Source of the DNA: a virus
IMG/VR virus record: IMGVR_UViG_3300022701_000405
Coordinates: 1 to 34,356 of that record
Strand: one strand, 5' to 3'
DNA length: 34,356 nucleotides
A model generated the notes under the pieces. It saw nothing but the letters and a program-made list of their open reading frames with translations, had not been told where the DNA came from and did not search any database. The position numbers and the translations under genes were made by a program. Shown in pieces: positions 13,040-21,344 of this stretch. Within the stretch, counting starts at the first letter, position 1; each line of letters begins with the position of its first letter.

Positions 13040-13337
13040 AACTACTGCGAACTCTGTTTTTCTTGAAGACTGGGAGTATATTAAAACGAGTCCTGATTAC
13101 CCAGATTCCTATATCATCCATGTTAAGAATTGGGAACGGGCCCAGGAGAGGCTTAAAGAACTTCGGACCGAATTGGATATTGAACATACTGATAGTACCG
13201 ATTTTACCTTATTCCCTTCTCCTTCAGAGAATTATTATATAGTAAAAAGGAAAATATGGAAGAGGTTCCTGGAAGAAGTAGAGAGATTAAAAGCTAAGAA
13301 AAAACTAAAAAGCCTCGATACAGAATCGCTTGAATAA
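12939..13337 (+). CDS. Probable lipoprotein, o-spanin (Rz1)-like
   Basis: This 132-residue protein begins with GTG at 12939, chosen because AAAAGGAGGA lies six bases upstream. The N-terminus has a basic stretch, a hydrophobic core (LIVMLVILAGF) and a lipobox LTTC with Cys28 as the likely lipidated residue. The mature part is a charged helical protein with many Glu/Lys/Arg. In lysis clusters a lipoprotein of this sort is usually the outer-membrane spanin, which would imply a Gram-negative (two-membrane) host. It is longer than Rz1, so it could also be a unimolecular or accessory lysis lipoprotein. Confidence 0.6.
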   Translation: MSIRKNSRKSEMQLIVMLVILAGFLTTCSTLGCKTTANSVFLEDWEYIKTSPDYPDSYIIHVKNWERAQERLKELRTELDIEHTDSTDFTLFPSPSENYYIVKRKIWKRFLEEVERLKAKKKLKSLDTESLE

Positions 13338-13362
13338 AGTGATAAAAATAGGAGAAGGTAAC

Positions 13363-13671
13363 ATGGCAGTGCAAGATAAAATCTGTCCCTATCATTATGA
13401 GCACCACTCCTCCATTGAAAAGATGGGAACTGATATTGAAAAATTATACTCAAAAGTAAATACAGTCGAAAAGAGCTACATTAAATATGATACCGACATC
13501 CCTTCACAAATCAAAGAATTAAAAAATAAGTTTGAATCCTTTCAGTCATGCATAAGTAAGAAGTTACTTCATATTCGTTATCGGGCCTATGTCACTGCTA
13601 CAACTTCCGGTATCATTGGTGCAATAGCAATTAAAGCTCTTGAATTATTATGGAAACTAATTACTAAGTGA
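13363..13671 (+). CDS. XhlA-like holin-associated protein
   Basis: This 102-residue protein starts at the ATG at 13363 after GGAGAAGGT. Residues 1-75 are soluble with a coiled-coil look (IEKMGTDIEKLYSKVNTVEK), and a single hydrophobic segment lies at about 78-100 (ATTSGIIGAIAIKALELLW) with a basic C-terminus. An N-terminal coiled coil and C-terminal membrane anchor match XhlA-type proteins that act with holin in lysis. The N-terminus holds a Cys/His cluster (CPYHYEHH), which is unusual. Confidence 0.6.
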   Translation: MAVQDKICPYHYEHHSSIEKMGTDIEKLYSKVNTVEKSYIKYDTDIPSQIKELKNKFESFQSCISKKLLHIRYRAYVTATTSGIIGAIAIKALELLWKLITK

Positions 13672-13684
13672 TAAGTGAGTAAGA

Positions 13685-14146
13685 ATGGGAAAATATAACC
13701 TTCAGGGCGCTGATGCAGAAAGGCTATACTTGGAAGGAAACACCTTAAAAACCATCTCAAATATAACAGGCGTTTCTGTAACAACCCTGTCATCATGGAA
13801 GAACCGGTATAATTGGGAAGAAAAAAAGAGTGATTATGTCAGGAGACCTGGAACTTTAGCTAATAAAATCGCAGGGATTTTAAACTCCTACCTCGATCAA
13901 ATAGAGATCGATACGGAAGGGATTGCAGGCGGTGCCGATGCGATCAGTAAATTTGCCAGTGCACTCAATCGTCTTGGTTCAATCGAAGACCTCCCAGGAA
14001 TGGCAGTCACAGTAATGCATAAATTTTTGAAGTTCATAAATATGAAAAAGAGGAATGATGAAGGCTTTAAGGAAATGCTTGTAGAAAATATACAGGCATT
14101 TTTTAAATATATAAAACAAAAGGAGTATGGGGAAAGGAAAATCTAA
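13685..14146 (+). CDS. Terminase small subunit-like protein
   Basis: This 153-residue protein starts with a helix-turn-helix (about residues 12-42, including LKTISNITGVSVTTLSSWKN and NWEEKK), as in small terminases that recognise phage DNA at packaging initiation. A mostly helical C-terminal part should mediate oligomerisation. Its stop overlaps the large terminase start (TAATG at 14144-14148), and small-then-large terminase is the Mu gp27-gp28 order. Mu-like phages package headfuls starting near the left end. Confidence 0.75.
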   Translation: MGKYNLQGADAERLYLEGNTLKTISNITGVSVTTLSSWKNRYNWEEKKSDYVRRPGTLANKIAGILNSYLDQIEIDTEGIAGGADAISKFASALNRLGSIEDLPGMAVTVMHKFLKFINMKKRNDEGFKEMLVENIQAFFKYIKQKEYGERKI

Positions 14147-15732
14147 TGGCATTTGGTAGAAAAAGGAAACTGTCTCCTAAAGAATTTCAACAGAAAGTTG
14201 ATGAGATTCTTGCACTGCAAAAGTCAATAGTAAAACCATCACCGGATGATTCTGAAGAAGCAAAAGAAAAAAGACGTGAAAGAGGCCGTACAGACATAGA
14301 ATGGTTTGCTAAATATTATTTAGGACATTACTTTACATTGGACTTTGATGAGTTTCAGATAGAACTCCATGAAATGTGCCGGACAGGAGATAAAACCCTG
14401 AATGTAGCTGGTGTTCCCCGGAAACATGGGAAATCCAGTATTGTTACCCTCCTGGAACCGATTCACCAAAATCTCTATCTTATCAGCCGCTTTACTCTAA
14501 TTATAGGAGGTTCAAAAGAACTGGCAGAACCTTTTCTTATATTTATTAAAATTGAATTTGAAGAGAATGAACGTATTAAGCAAGATTTCGGGAATTGTAT
14601 AACAGATGGGCACTGGACTAATGATGAAATATGGATTAAAAACCAGTCCTGTATCCGTGCTGTAGGAATAAGGCAAAATTTTCGCGGTTTACGCTTTCGA
14701 CAATTCCGACCAGATTTTATTATCGGAGATGATATCGATGAAGATGAACATGTAAATAATATTAAATATTGCAGAAAAATCTTCGGTAAACTTCTCCGGG
14801 CAGGTTTTCCTTCCCTGGCTGATCACGGAACAATGATAGTCATCGGTACACTATTAAATAAAAAAGCAGTTCTAGCCTTATTAATCGATCATTGCAGAGA
14901 AAAAGCTAAAGAACTCATGGAAAGATTTGGTAAAAGCTATATTAAAGTAATTGTCTATTCAGCAATACAAAATGGTGTGCCTTTATGGAAGAAAGCTTAC
15001 ACGTTAGAGGACCTGGAACGGATTAGAATTCAAGTTGGAGAAAGCGTTTGGGCCTCTGAGTACATGAACGAACCTTTAGACGATTCAAAATTTCGTCCTG
15101 AATGGTATCAATATTTTGGTGATGAAATTATACTACTACGGAAACGCTATTGGACATATTACTCAGGTAGTGACCCATCCGCCAGAGATACCGAAAAACA
15201 CGATTACAAATCGCATGTTGTTATAGCCCACGATCGAGAGACCAAGAAAATACATGTAGTAGAAGCGTGGGGGAAGAAAGTACCTATAGGAGAGTTTTAT
15301 AAAGCGTTTTTTGAAATGTATGGTACTTACCACATGGTTGTATGTGTTTTCGAAGAAAATAGTTATCAAATATACCTCAAAAACGATATGAGTGATTATT
15401 GCATAGAGAGAAAACAATACCCCAATATTATAGGAGTTACTCACACTTCCGATAAAGTAATGCGTATAGGAAGATTAGAGCGGAGTGTTTGGGTAGGAAA
15501 TATATTATTCCAGAAGCATCATTCCGACCAGGATTTACTTATGGAACAACTACATTACCTGGGAACAAATATGAATGATGATATCCCGGATGCCTTAGAA
15601 ATGGCAGTTTGGGGCTTAGAAAATGCAGGCCCACAAGGGAAATGTAGATCAAAATCCAGTGGCACCCGCGGAATATATTCAAAAGGTATTAGACCTTCTG
15701 CAATCCTAAAAAGAGAATATTACATTAATTAG
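14146..15732 (+). CDS. Terminase large subunit (Mu gp28-like)
   Basis: This is the DNA-packaging motor ATPase and nuclease, 528 residues. The ATPase domain has the Walker A variant GVPRKHGKSS at 89-98 (the Arg/Lys-GKS form common in terminases) and Walker B FIIGDDIDEDE at 191-201. A nuclease domain follows with SGSDPSARD near D343, an acidic VFEEN near 401-405 and NDDIPDALEMAVW near 477-489, matching the three acidic clusters of the RNase H-like headful nuclease. The protein assembles on the portal encoded next. All key motifs look intact. Confidence 0.93.
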   Translation: MAFGRKRKLSPKEFQQKVDEILALQKSIVKPSPDDSEEAKEKRRERGRTDIEWFAKYYLGHYFTLDFDEFQIELHEMCRTGDKTLNVAGVPRKHGKSSIVTLLEPIHQNLYLISRFTLIIGGSKELAEPFLIFIKIEFEENERIKQDFGNCITDGHWTNDEIWIKNQSCIRAVGIRQNFRGLRFRQFRPDFIIGDDIDEDEHVNNIKYCRKIFGKLLRAGFPSLADHGTMIVIGTLLNKKAVLALLIDHCREKAKELMERFGKSYIKVIVYSAIQNGVPLWKKAYTLEDLERIRIQVGESVWASEYMNEPLDDSKFRPEWYQYFGDEIILLRKRYWTYYSGSDPSARDTEKHDYKSHVVIAHDRETKKIHVVEAWGKKVPIGEFYKAFFEMYGTYHMVVCVFEENSYQIYLKNDMSDYCIERKQYPNIIGVTHTSDKVMRIGRLERSVWVGNILFQKHHSDQDLLMEQLHYLGTNMNDDIPDALEMAVWGLENAGPQGKCRSKSSGTRGIYSKGIRPSAILKREYYIN

Positions 15733-15740
15733 GAATTTCC

Positions 15741-18125
15741 ATGGATTTAAAAACACCTAAAATATCAAACCCGGCAGAATTTTCAAGCACGGTTGTATCT
15801 GATGGTACGAGAATAAGTAAAAAAGCCTTAAAACCCTTGCTGATTTCCGCCATTAACTATGGCAAAAAATACAAGAAATTCATAAAGGAAATAGAAAATC
15901 CCAACTTTATTTTGAAAGAAACCAGTGAGGGCATGCGTAAAGGTTGGAAAATAATCGAGGAGATGAAAAGAGATGCACAAGTTGGAAGCGATTTACGGAC
16001 ACTTAAAGGAAAAATAAAAGGCTTAAAGTGGAGCATTCAAATCGATAGTGATAAAGAAGAGGATCACAACCAGGCTGAATTGTTAAGAAATCAAATAGAA
16101 CCGATTTATCGTGACCTGGTAACTGAAATACTCGAAGCAGTAGAATACGGTTATGCAATCGTAGAAAAAAATTGGGCAATAAATAAAGATGGACTCGTTG
16201 TATTGTCTTCAGTGAAAGGCCATGACCAGGATGATTGGACCTTTGATGAGAATGGTACTCCAGGTCTTAAAACCTCAGAAAATCCAGAACCAACTGCCGT
16301 TGAAATGGAGCGCATTATACATGCAACTTTCGATGCACCTAGAGGTAATCCCTTTGGTCGCTCGGTATTAATCGAGGCATTTTGGGCATGGTATTGGAAA
16401 AAGCATTGTATTCTTTTTTGGGCAATCCATTGTGAGAAATTTGGGCAACCAACTATAATTGGCTTTCATGAGAAAACGGCTGAAGATGAGGAAGTTAATA
16501 AACTCCTGGAAACGTTGGAAAGTATACAGAGCGATACGGCGGTAACTCTGGAGAAGGGCTGGCAAATAGAATTTATGGAAGCCAAACGTTCCGGGCAGGA
16601 TAGTTATGAAGCGTTTGTTAAATATTGTGACCGGCAAATAAGTAAAGCTATTCTTTCCGCTGTTCTCACAACTAATGAAAGCCAATATGGAGCAAGAGCA
16701 CATGCAACAGAGCAAAAGGAAATTACAGATGAAGTATTAGAAGGATATGCACTGAGATTACAGGATATAGTAAATAAGGATGCTGTACATCTTTTGGTTA
16801 AGTGGAATTATAAATTCACAATACAACCAAACCTATACATCCATTATGATGCCAAAACAGTTCCAAAGGAAGAAGCAGAAGGAGATGAGATTCAACAGAA
16901 ATTAATGCCTATTTCACTGGATGATTTTTATAAAAAATATGGCTGGACAAAACCTGATGGAAATGACCTGGTTATTTTTAATGGAACTATTTCGACATGG
17001 GATTCATTAATTAAAAGACAAGCAAATCAACCTTCAAAATCAAATTTCTCAACTTTTGAAGACCAAAATGCAAACACTTCCGCTGTATCGCCGAACTCTG
17101 ATCAAGATGATAGCGCACTTTTTCTCTTGAAAGAGGGGGATTTCTTAAATCAGATATTTGTTGAAAATCAAAGCAGGTTCAATGATTCAATAAATATCAA
17201 TGGCATAATAGAAGCCTTTGATGTGGATGATTTCACCTCTGCTTTACCTCGACTTGACAATACCCAGATCACGCAATCACAACCGGTTTGGGAAGAGTTC
17301 CTGGAATTAGCTGGTTGCCTTGCTGAATATTCAATTTTACACCAAACAGAACGAATTCAAAGTACAGACTCTAATTACTTTAGTAAAGAAGATGATCTTT
17401 TAGAAAGTTTAAACTTGCTGGACATGGATTATGGCATAGATGCATTTAAAAATATCACTCCAAAACAAGCTATAAATTGGTTTAAATCAAAGGTGCCGGT
17501 TTCAAAGGAAGTATGGGAAGCATTACGTAAAGAGCTTAAAAACAATGCTTTCTATCTGGCAAAGATAGATGACATTGAACTTAAATTAAAAGCTAAAGAA
17601 GAAATGTTAAAAAGCCTTGAAGAAGGTATACCATATCAGGAATTTAAAAAGTCAGTTCAAAGTATTTTAGACGTTAAAAAGCTCAATGCCTATTTAAGGA
17701 CATCTTTTAATACTAATATGTTTTCAGCTCTTTCAGTAGAAAATGAGCAAGCTTTACTTAGAAATACAGATATGTTCCCCTATTGGCGTTATTCAACTCT
17801 AATAGACATACCTACACATACCTGCAATCTTTGTAGAAGATTACATAATTTTACAGCCCGTTACGATCATCCGGCCTGGTCAATTATCACTCCCCCCAAT
17901 CACCATAACTGCAAATGCCGAAAAGTTATTGCCACACCGGCTGAAGTCCAAAGATACCTTGGTGTAATCAAATGGAATCCTGAAAATCCATCCTTCAAAC
18001 CTATTGAAGGTTTCGATTTTAATCCGGCTGCCAGCCTGGAACGTGTATTCAAAAAAATCCTTCTAAAAAAGAGTAAAGAAAGTATTAAATTAAATGCCAA
18101 AATTCGGGAAAAAGTGACAATCTAA
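15741..18125 (+). CDS. Portal protein (gp29/DUF935-like) fused to a MuF-like head protein
   Basis: This 794-residue protein combines two Mu genes. Residues about 1-410 match the portal family of Mu-like phages (DUF935), with LRTLKGKIKGLKWSI, NPFGRSVLIEAFWAWYWKK and a YDAKTVPKE region. The portal is the ring through which DNA enters the head. A low-complexity Asn/Ser/Asp-rich linker (about 430-540) leads to a C-terminal MuF (gp30) domain, about 610-760, with the diagnostic Cys/His pattern: C695 and C698 in CNLCRRLH, then PNHHNCKCR with H721, H722, C724 and C726. In Mu these are separate genes. There is no sign of frameshift or internal ribosome site at the junction, so the fusion looks real. 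Confidence 0.92.
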   Translation: MDLKTPKISNPAEFSSTVVSDGTRISKKALKPLLISAINYGKKYKKFIKEIENPNFILKETSEGMRKGWKIIEEMKRDAQVGSDLRTLKGKIKGLKWSIQIDSDKEEDHNQAELLRNQIEPIYRDLVTEILEAVEYGYAIVEKNWAINKDGLVVLSSVKGHDQDDWTFDENGTPGLKTSENPEPTAVEMERIIHATFDAPRGNPFGRSVLIEAFWAWYWKKHCILFWAIHCEKFGQPTIIGFHEKTAEDEEVNKLLETLESIQSDTAVTLEKGWQIEFMEAKRSGQDSYEAFVKYCDRQISKAILSAVLTTNESQYGARAHATEQKEITDEVLEGYALRLQDIVNKDAVHLLVKWNYKFTIQPNLYIHYDAKTVPKEEAEGDEIQQKLMPISLDDFYKKYGWTKPDGNDLVIFNGTISTWDSLIKRQANQPSKSNFSTFEDQNANTSAVSPNSDQDDSALFLLKEGDFLNQIFVENQSRFNDSININGIIEAFDVDDFTSALPRLDNTQITQSQPVWEEFLELAGCLAEYSILHQTERIQSTDSNYFSKEDDLLESLNLLDMDYGIDAFKNITPKQAINWFKSKVPVSKEVWEALRKELKNNAFYLAKIDDIELKLKAKEEMLKSLEEGIPYQEFKKSVQSILDVKKLNAYLRTSFNTNMFSALSVENEQALLRNTDMFPYWRYSTLIDIPTHTCNLCRRLHNFTARYDHPAWSIITPPNHHNCKCRKVIATPAEVQRYLGVIKWNPENPSFKPIEGFDFNPAASLERVFKKILLKKSKESIKLNAKIREKVTI

Positions 18126-18126
18126 A

Positions 18127-18339
18127 ATGAGAAAAAATAGACGTTTTTTAAGAGTCCTAAAAGTCGCAGAAATAGTGCAAAATTTAACGCATTTTTTTTG
18201 CAAAGCCCAAAGGGAACCCCTTTGTGTATTTAAAAGAAATCTAGGGTGTTTGTGGGCCTTGCTCCTCGTAACGCTTATTATAGCTGGTTGTTGGGTTTTG
18301 GGGATTTTGGCTGTTTTAAGGGCATTAAAGACCATTTAA
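18127..18339 (+). CDS. Small single-membrane-segment ORF, possible lysis protein
   Basis: This 70-residue frame starts two bases after the portal/MuF stop without a clear ribosome site. The N-terminus is basic and a strong hydrophobic segment spans about 41-66 (LWALLLVTLIIAGCWVLGIL). Its position before an endolysin-like gene makes a holin or antiholin thinkable. The middle contains a perfect 7-base inverted repeat, so the region may instead be partly non-coding. Confidence 0.35.
   Translation: MRKNRRFLRVLKVAEIVQNLTHFFCKAQREPLCVFKRNLGCLWALLLVTLIIAGCWVLGILAVLRALKTI
18208..18224. repeat. Perfect short inverted repeat
   Basis: CAAAGGG and CCCTTTG are separated by three bases (AAC). It lies inside the small membrane ORF and has no T-run after it, so it may be an mRNA structure limiting expression of the following gene rather than a terminator. 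Confidence 0.5.
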
Positions 18340-18351
18340 AAGGGCCGTAAA

Positions 18352-18774
18352 ATGATTTTAAAAGATATAAGACAAAATTATAAAAAAAAGAAAATTTCTC
18401 AAATAGAAAAAATGACAAAATTGGAAGAAGAGCCAAACGATTTGACAATCAAGAATGAAAAAGAATTATTTGAATTGGCCGTTAGTTTTACTTTAAAGTG
18501 GGAAGGGTATAAAACAACAGATACCGGGGGAAGGACTGTGTATGGAATTTCCGAGAATGCACATCCAGGAATGGTAAAAAAAATGTGGAAAATGCCTGCC
18601 GCAAAAGCTTTAGAAATAGCTAAACAGATTTATTTTAAGGAATATTGGGAAAAGCTCTGGAATTTTTCTCCGTTTTCTACACTTTATAACAATATGCTTA
18701 ATCATCCGCATTTTAAAGCTATTGCATCCTCTCAAAGAACAATATATATAAACCTTATCTCCGGGGATGGTTAA
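18352..18774 (+). CDS. GH108-type peptidoglycan hydrolase-like protein, C-terminus shortened
   Basis: The central part (about residues 45-105) has the signature of glycosyl hydrolase family 108 muramidases: FTLKWEGYK with the likely catalytic Glu51, then TDTGGRTVYGISENAHPGM and a helix ending KQIYFKEYWEKLW. These enzymes cut the glycan strands of peptidoglycan. At 140 residues it is shorter than usual. After about residue 107 the sequence no longer resembles the family, and no C-terminal cell-wall-binding domain is present. An N-terminal basic extension of about 40 residues is unusual. It may be a minimal endolysin, a virion-associated enzyme or a decaying gene. Its place between portal/MuF and protease is not the normal Mu position. 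Confidence 0.65.
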   Translation: MILKDIRQNYKKKKISQIEKMTKLEEEPNDLTIKNEKELFELAVSFTLKWEGYKTTDTGGRTVYGISENAHPGMVKKMWKMPAAKALEIAKQIYFKEYWEKLWNFSPFSTLYNNMLNHPHFKAIASSQRTIYINLISGDG

Positions 18775-18811
18775 ATAGGACTATACAACTTAGAAAAAGT
18801 GTGAGGTGAAA

Positions 18812-19078
18812 ATGAAAACATTTAAAAACATCCAAAACGCCTTCGTTCATTTGACACATGGAATTTTTCCGTTTATTTGGAAAGAAAGAATTCATTCAAA
18901 GGACGATGGCGATCCAACTCCCAGGCAAGAAAAAATTCTAGAAAAAACTGGTGATAATTATTTAACCCATTTTCTGTTAAATATCTTTCTCGCCTTTAAT
19001 CATTTGAGTGGGACTTATAAAAGTAAAGTTCCAGTCCGATTAAGTAAAAAGAGTCGGAAAAGTCAGAGACAAAGATGA
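18812..19078 (+). CDS. Small protein of unknown function
   Basis: This 88-residue protein starts at the ATG at 18812 after TGTGAGGTGAA, a ribosome site nearly identical to those at 10110 and 12052. It is basic, with a strongly Arg/Lys/Ser-rich C-terminus and moderately hydrophobic segments that are not long enough for clear membrane helices. Its stop overlaps the protease start by ATGA. Function unknown. Confidence 0.5.
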   Translation: MKTFKNIQNAFVHLTHGIFPFIWKERIHSKDDGDPTPRQEKILEKTGDNYLTHFLLNIFLAFNHLSGTYKSKVPVRLSKKSRKSQRQR

Positions 19079-20178
19079 CTGACAAAGAGTTTGTAAATTT
19101 AAAAGAAGCAATGAAAGAAGGATATTTCACTTGCTTCCGCACTGGAGTATGGACTGACTCAAAAGGAAAACAGCATAATATTACCCAGGGTGATCTTGAA
19201 GCAATAGAAAAAAAATTCAATACCTCAGCAGAAAAAAAACCACCACTGCTATTTGGGCACAAGGGTAAAGAGGAAAAAGGAAAGATATCACAGCTCCGGC
19301 GATTAGGCGATTACCTCTTGGCTAAAGCTGTCGATGTTAAAGATAATATCCTGGGAAAAATTAAAGAGGGTGCACTGAAGTTCGTATCCTTAGCTATAAA
19401 TCCAGAATCTGAAATAGAGCATATTGCCCTGACAAATACTCCAGCCGTTGAAGGGCTTCTCCCTCTTCAAGGGGCTTTCTCCAAGACGGAAGCTTCCGGC
19501 ATCGAAAAAAGAATAATCCTTTTCCAATTCGAATTGACGCCGGCAGCCGAAAATTTTTCAAATGATTTTTTTGTTCCACTCCTGGAGGAGGAATCAACTA
19601 AAGAGTTTCAAAAAACAGATATAAAATTCAATCAATATAAGGAGGTAAAAATGCCTGAAGATGACAAAGGCAATGTCAAAAAAAACAGTCCGCCGGATTC
19701 GGATTCTCCAGATAAAGCGGAATTTGAGAAAAGGCTCTCCCTTGCTGAAGAAGAAAAAAGGGTAGCCTTAAAAAAAGCAGAGGATGCCCAAAATAAATTA
19801 GCTGAATTTCAGAAAAATCAAAAAATTGAAGGTATCTCTGCTTTTACTAAAAAAATGGTTACCGAGGGTAAGCTATTCCCTAACGAGGTTGAAGAATGGA
19901 AAAATTATCTTCTCCAATTAGACTACGAAAAAAGCCACCACTTCTCTAAGGAAAAAACTCAAACACAATATGAATTCATAACTGATTTTATTTCCAAATT
20001 AAATAAACGAATTCCACTTGAGAAAATTGATGTAACAACAGAGACAAAAACAAAGCAAGATGCTTGCTTCTCCCGAATTAATCCCGATGATGATGACTTG
20101 GAAAGACATGAAAAAGCCCTGGTATTAATGAAAGAAAAAGGAGTCACTTATGGGGTGGCTCTGGCTTTATTGGACTAA
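19075..20178 (+). CDS. I: Prohead protease with C-terminal scaffold (Mu gpI-like)
   Basis: This 367-residue protein has an N-terminal protease domain (about 1-150) with the Mu I pattern: LLFGHKG (His62), LKFVSLAI (Ser105) and the conserved ALTNTPAVEGLLPL segment. It processes the scaffold and head proteins during assembly. Residues about 193-367 are a charged, coiled-coil scaffold region, ending in a short conserved-looking helix. A strong internal ribosome site at 19639-19650 allows the scaffold part to be made alone, exactly as Mu gene I produces the scaffold Z. The gene precedes the major capsid gene as expected. Confidence 0.88.
   Translation: MTDKEFVNLKEAMKEGYFTCFRTGVWTDSKGKQHNITQGDLEAIEKKFNTSAEKKPPLLFGHKGKEEKGKISQLRRLGDYLLAKAVDVKDNILGKIKEGALKFVSLAINPESEIEHIALTNTPAVEGLLPLQGAFSKTEASGIEKRIILFQFELTPAAENFSNDFFVPLLEEESTKEFQKTDIKFNQYKEVKMPEDDKGNVKKNSPPDSDSPDKAEFEKRLSLAEEEKRVALKKAEDAQNKLAEFQKNQKIEGISAFTKKMVTEGKLFPNEVEEWKNYLLQLDYEKSHHFSKEKTQTQYEFITDFISKLNKRIPLEKIDVTTETKTKQDACFSRINPDDDDLERHEKALVLMKEKGVTYGVALALLD
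19651..20178 (+). CDS. Z: Internal in-frame scaffold protein (Mu gpZ-like)
   Basis: An ATG at 19651, inside and in frame with the protease gene, is preceded by ATAAGGAGGTAAAA, the best ribosome site in the head region. Translation from it gives a 175-residue, highly charged protein with a central coiled coil (about residues 22-60). This is the shape of a capsid scaffold needed in many copies, while the full-length protease is needed in few. The arrangement is known for Mu I/Z. Confidence 0.82.
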   Translation: MPEDDKGNVKKNSPPDSDSPDKAEFEKRLSLAEEEKRVALKKAEDAQNKLAEFQKNQKIEGISAFTKKMVTEGKLFPNEVEEWKNYLLQLDYEKSHHFSKEKTQTQYEFITDFISKLNKRIPLEKIDVTTETKTKQDACFSRINPDDDDLERHEKALVLMKEKGVTYGVALALLD

Positions 20179-20190
20179 AAGAGGTTAAAA

Positions 20191-21117
20191 ATGACAACAG
20201 CAGTAACTCACAAAGAATATGCAACACTTACGTTCTTGGCCCAGGGATATAGTAATAATGACCTGGTAGGAATGAAACTTTTACCGCTGGTTACAAAACC
20301 GAACCTGCGTGTAAAGATTCCTGTTTGGGGGCCCGATTCGTTACGGATATACAAAACGAAACGTGCCATGTATGCAAAAAGTAATATGGCAGAAGCCCCG
20401 GATGGCAAAGCGATCTTAATTGAACTCAATGAGCATGATCTTGAATTCCCTATTGATTTAAAGCAAACAGAGAACAATGAAATACCTGCAAAACGCCGGC
20501 GTAATACTGTTTTGGCGCAAGAAGGTATCATGCTGTCACTTGAGAATGATATTGCTACACTCTGCCAGGATGTTAATACATATCCTGTTGATCATCGATT
20601 CTCAGTCAGCGGAACGGATATCTGGAGTGATTATACAAACTCCGACCCGATCGATGATGTAGAACAAATGAAAATGAAGATTAAAGCATCCGTTGGGAAA
20701 AAAGCAAATATATTATTCCTTGGCAGTGAAGTATTCGATGTTGTAAAGAATCACCCAAAATTACAGACAACTAATGAATTGAACCAGAAATTTCCGGCAA
20801 CACCTGAAACACTGGCAAAATATTTTGGAGTCAGTGAAGTGGTAGTGGGAGAAGCAATCTATGCAAAACCGGATGGAACCTTTGATTTTATTTGGGGAAA
20901 GGTTGTAATCTGTGCTTATGTTAATGCGTCTCCTTCTGAGTCCCGTTCAAATGAGGATATGTCTTTTGGGTACACACTAAGACAAACAGGATATCCCAAA
21001 GTCGATAGTTACGAATCCAATCCGGGAAAAGTCGAAAACATAAGAAACACAGATACAATTATCCCAGTTGTAACTTCCAATATTTGCGGGGCAATCCTAA
21101 CTGGCGTTATTGAGTAA
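20191..21117 (+). CDS. Major capsid protein
   Basis: This 308-residue protein lies directly after the protease/scaffold gene and is preceded by AAAGAGGT. Its length is close to Mu gpT (305). An extended N-terminal part with ARMYAKSN-like basic loops is followed by a helix (VLAQEGIMLSLENDIATL) that would be the spine helix of an HK97-type fold, and a beta-rich C-terminal part (GKVVICAYVNASP, DMSFGYTLRQTGYPKVDSY) resembling the P-domain end of gpT/E-like coat proteins. Identification rests on position, length and general pattern. It is expected to be among the most abundant products. Confidence 0.85.
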   Translation: MTTAVTHKEYATLTFLAQGYSNNDLVGMKLLPLVTKPNLRVKIPVWGPDSLRIYKTKRAMYAKSNMAEAPDGKAILIELNEHDLEFPIDLKQTENNEIPAKRRRNTVLAQEGIMLSLENDIATLCQDVNTYPVDHRFSVSGTDIWSDYTNSDPIDDVEQMKMKIKASVGKKANILFLGSEVFDVVKNHPKLQTTNELNQKFPATPETLAKYFGVSEVVVGEAIYAKPDGTFDFIWGKVVICAYVNASPSESRSNEDMSFGYTLRQTGYPKVDSYESNPGKVENIRNTDTIIPVVTSNICGAILTGVIE

Positions 21118-21146
21118 AAGCAGTCACTTTTATAAAAGAGGTAAAC

Positions 21147-21344
21147 ATGACAAAAGACAAAGATGAAAATAAAGACAAGACGTTAAGAGCAGGGTACATG
21201 GTAACTGGGAATGTAAAATTTAAAAAGAAATGGTATCGCCATGGGGACGGTCTTCAGCTTTCTCAGGAAGAGTATGCAAAGTTTCCTGATGTATTTAGGA
21301 CATATCTTCTTAAGTTGACAAAGGAAGATCAAGGAGGTAAATAA
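21147..21344 (+). CDS. Small head-region protein of unknown function
   Basis: This 65-residue protein is preceded by AAAGAGGTAAAC. A charged N-terminus leads to a short beta-type segment (YMVTGNVKFKKKWYRHGD) that loosely resembles the 86-residue gene at 23093, so both may be small connector or decoration modules. Its stop overlaps the next start (TAATG). Confidence 0.6.
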   Translation: MTKDKDENKDKTLRAGYMVTGNVKFKKKWYRHGDGLQLSQEEYAKFPDVFRTYLLKLTKEDQGGK

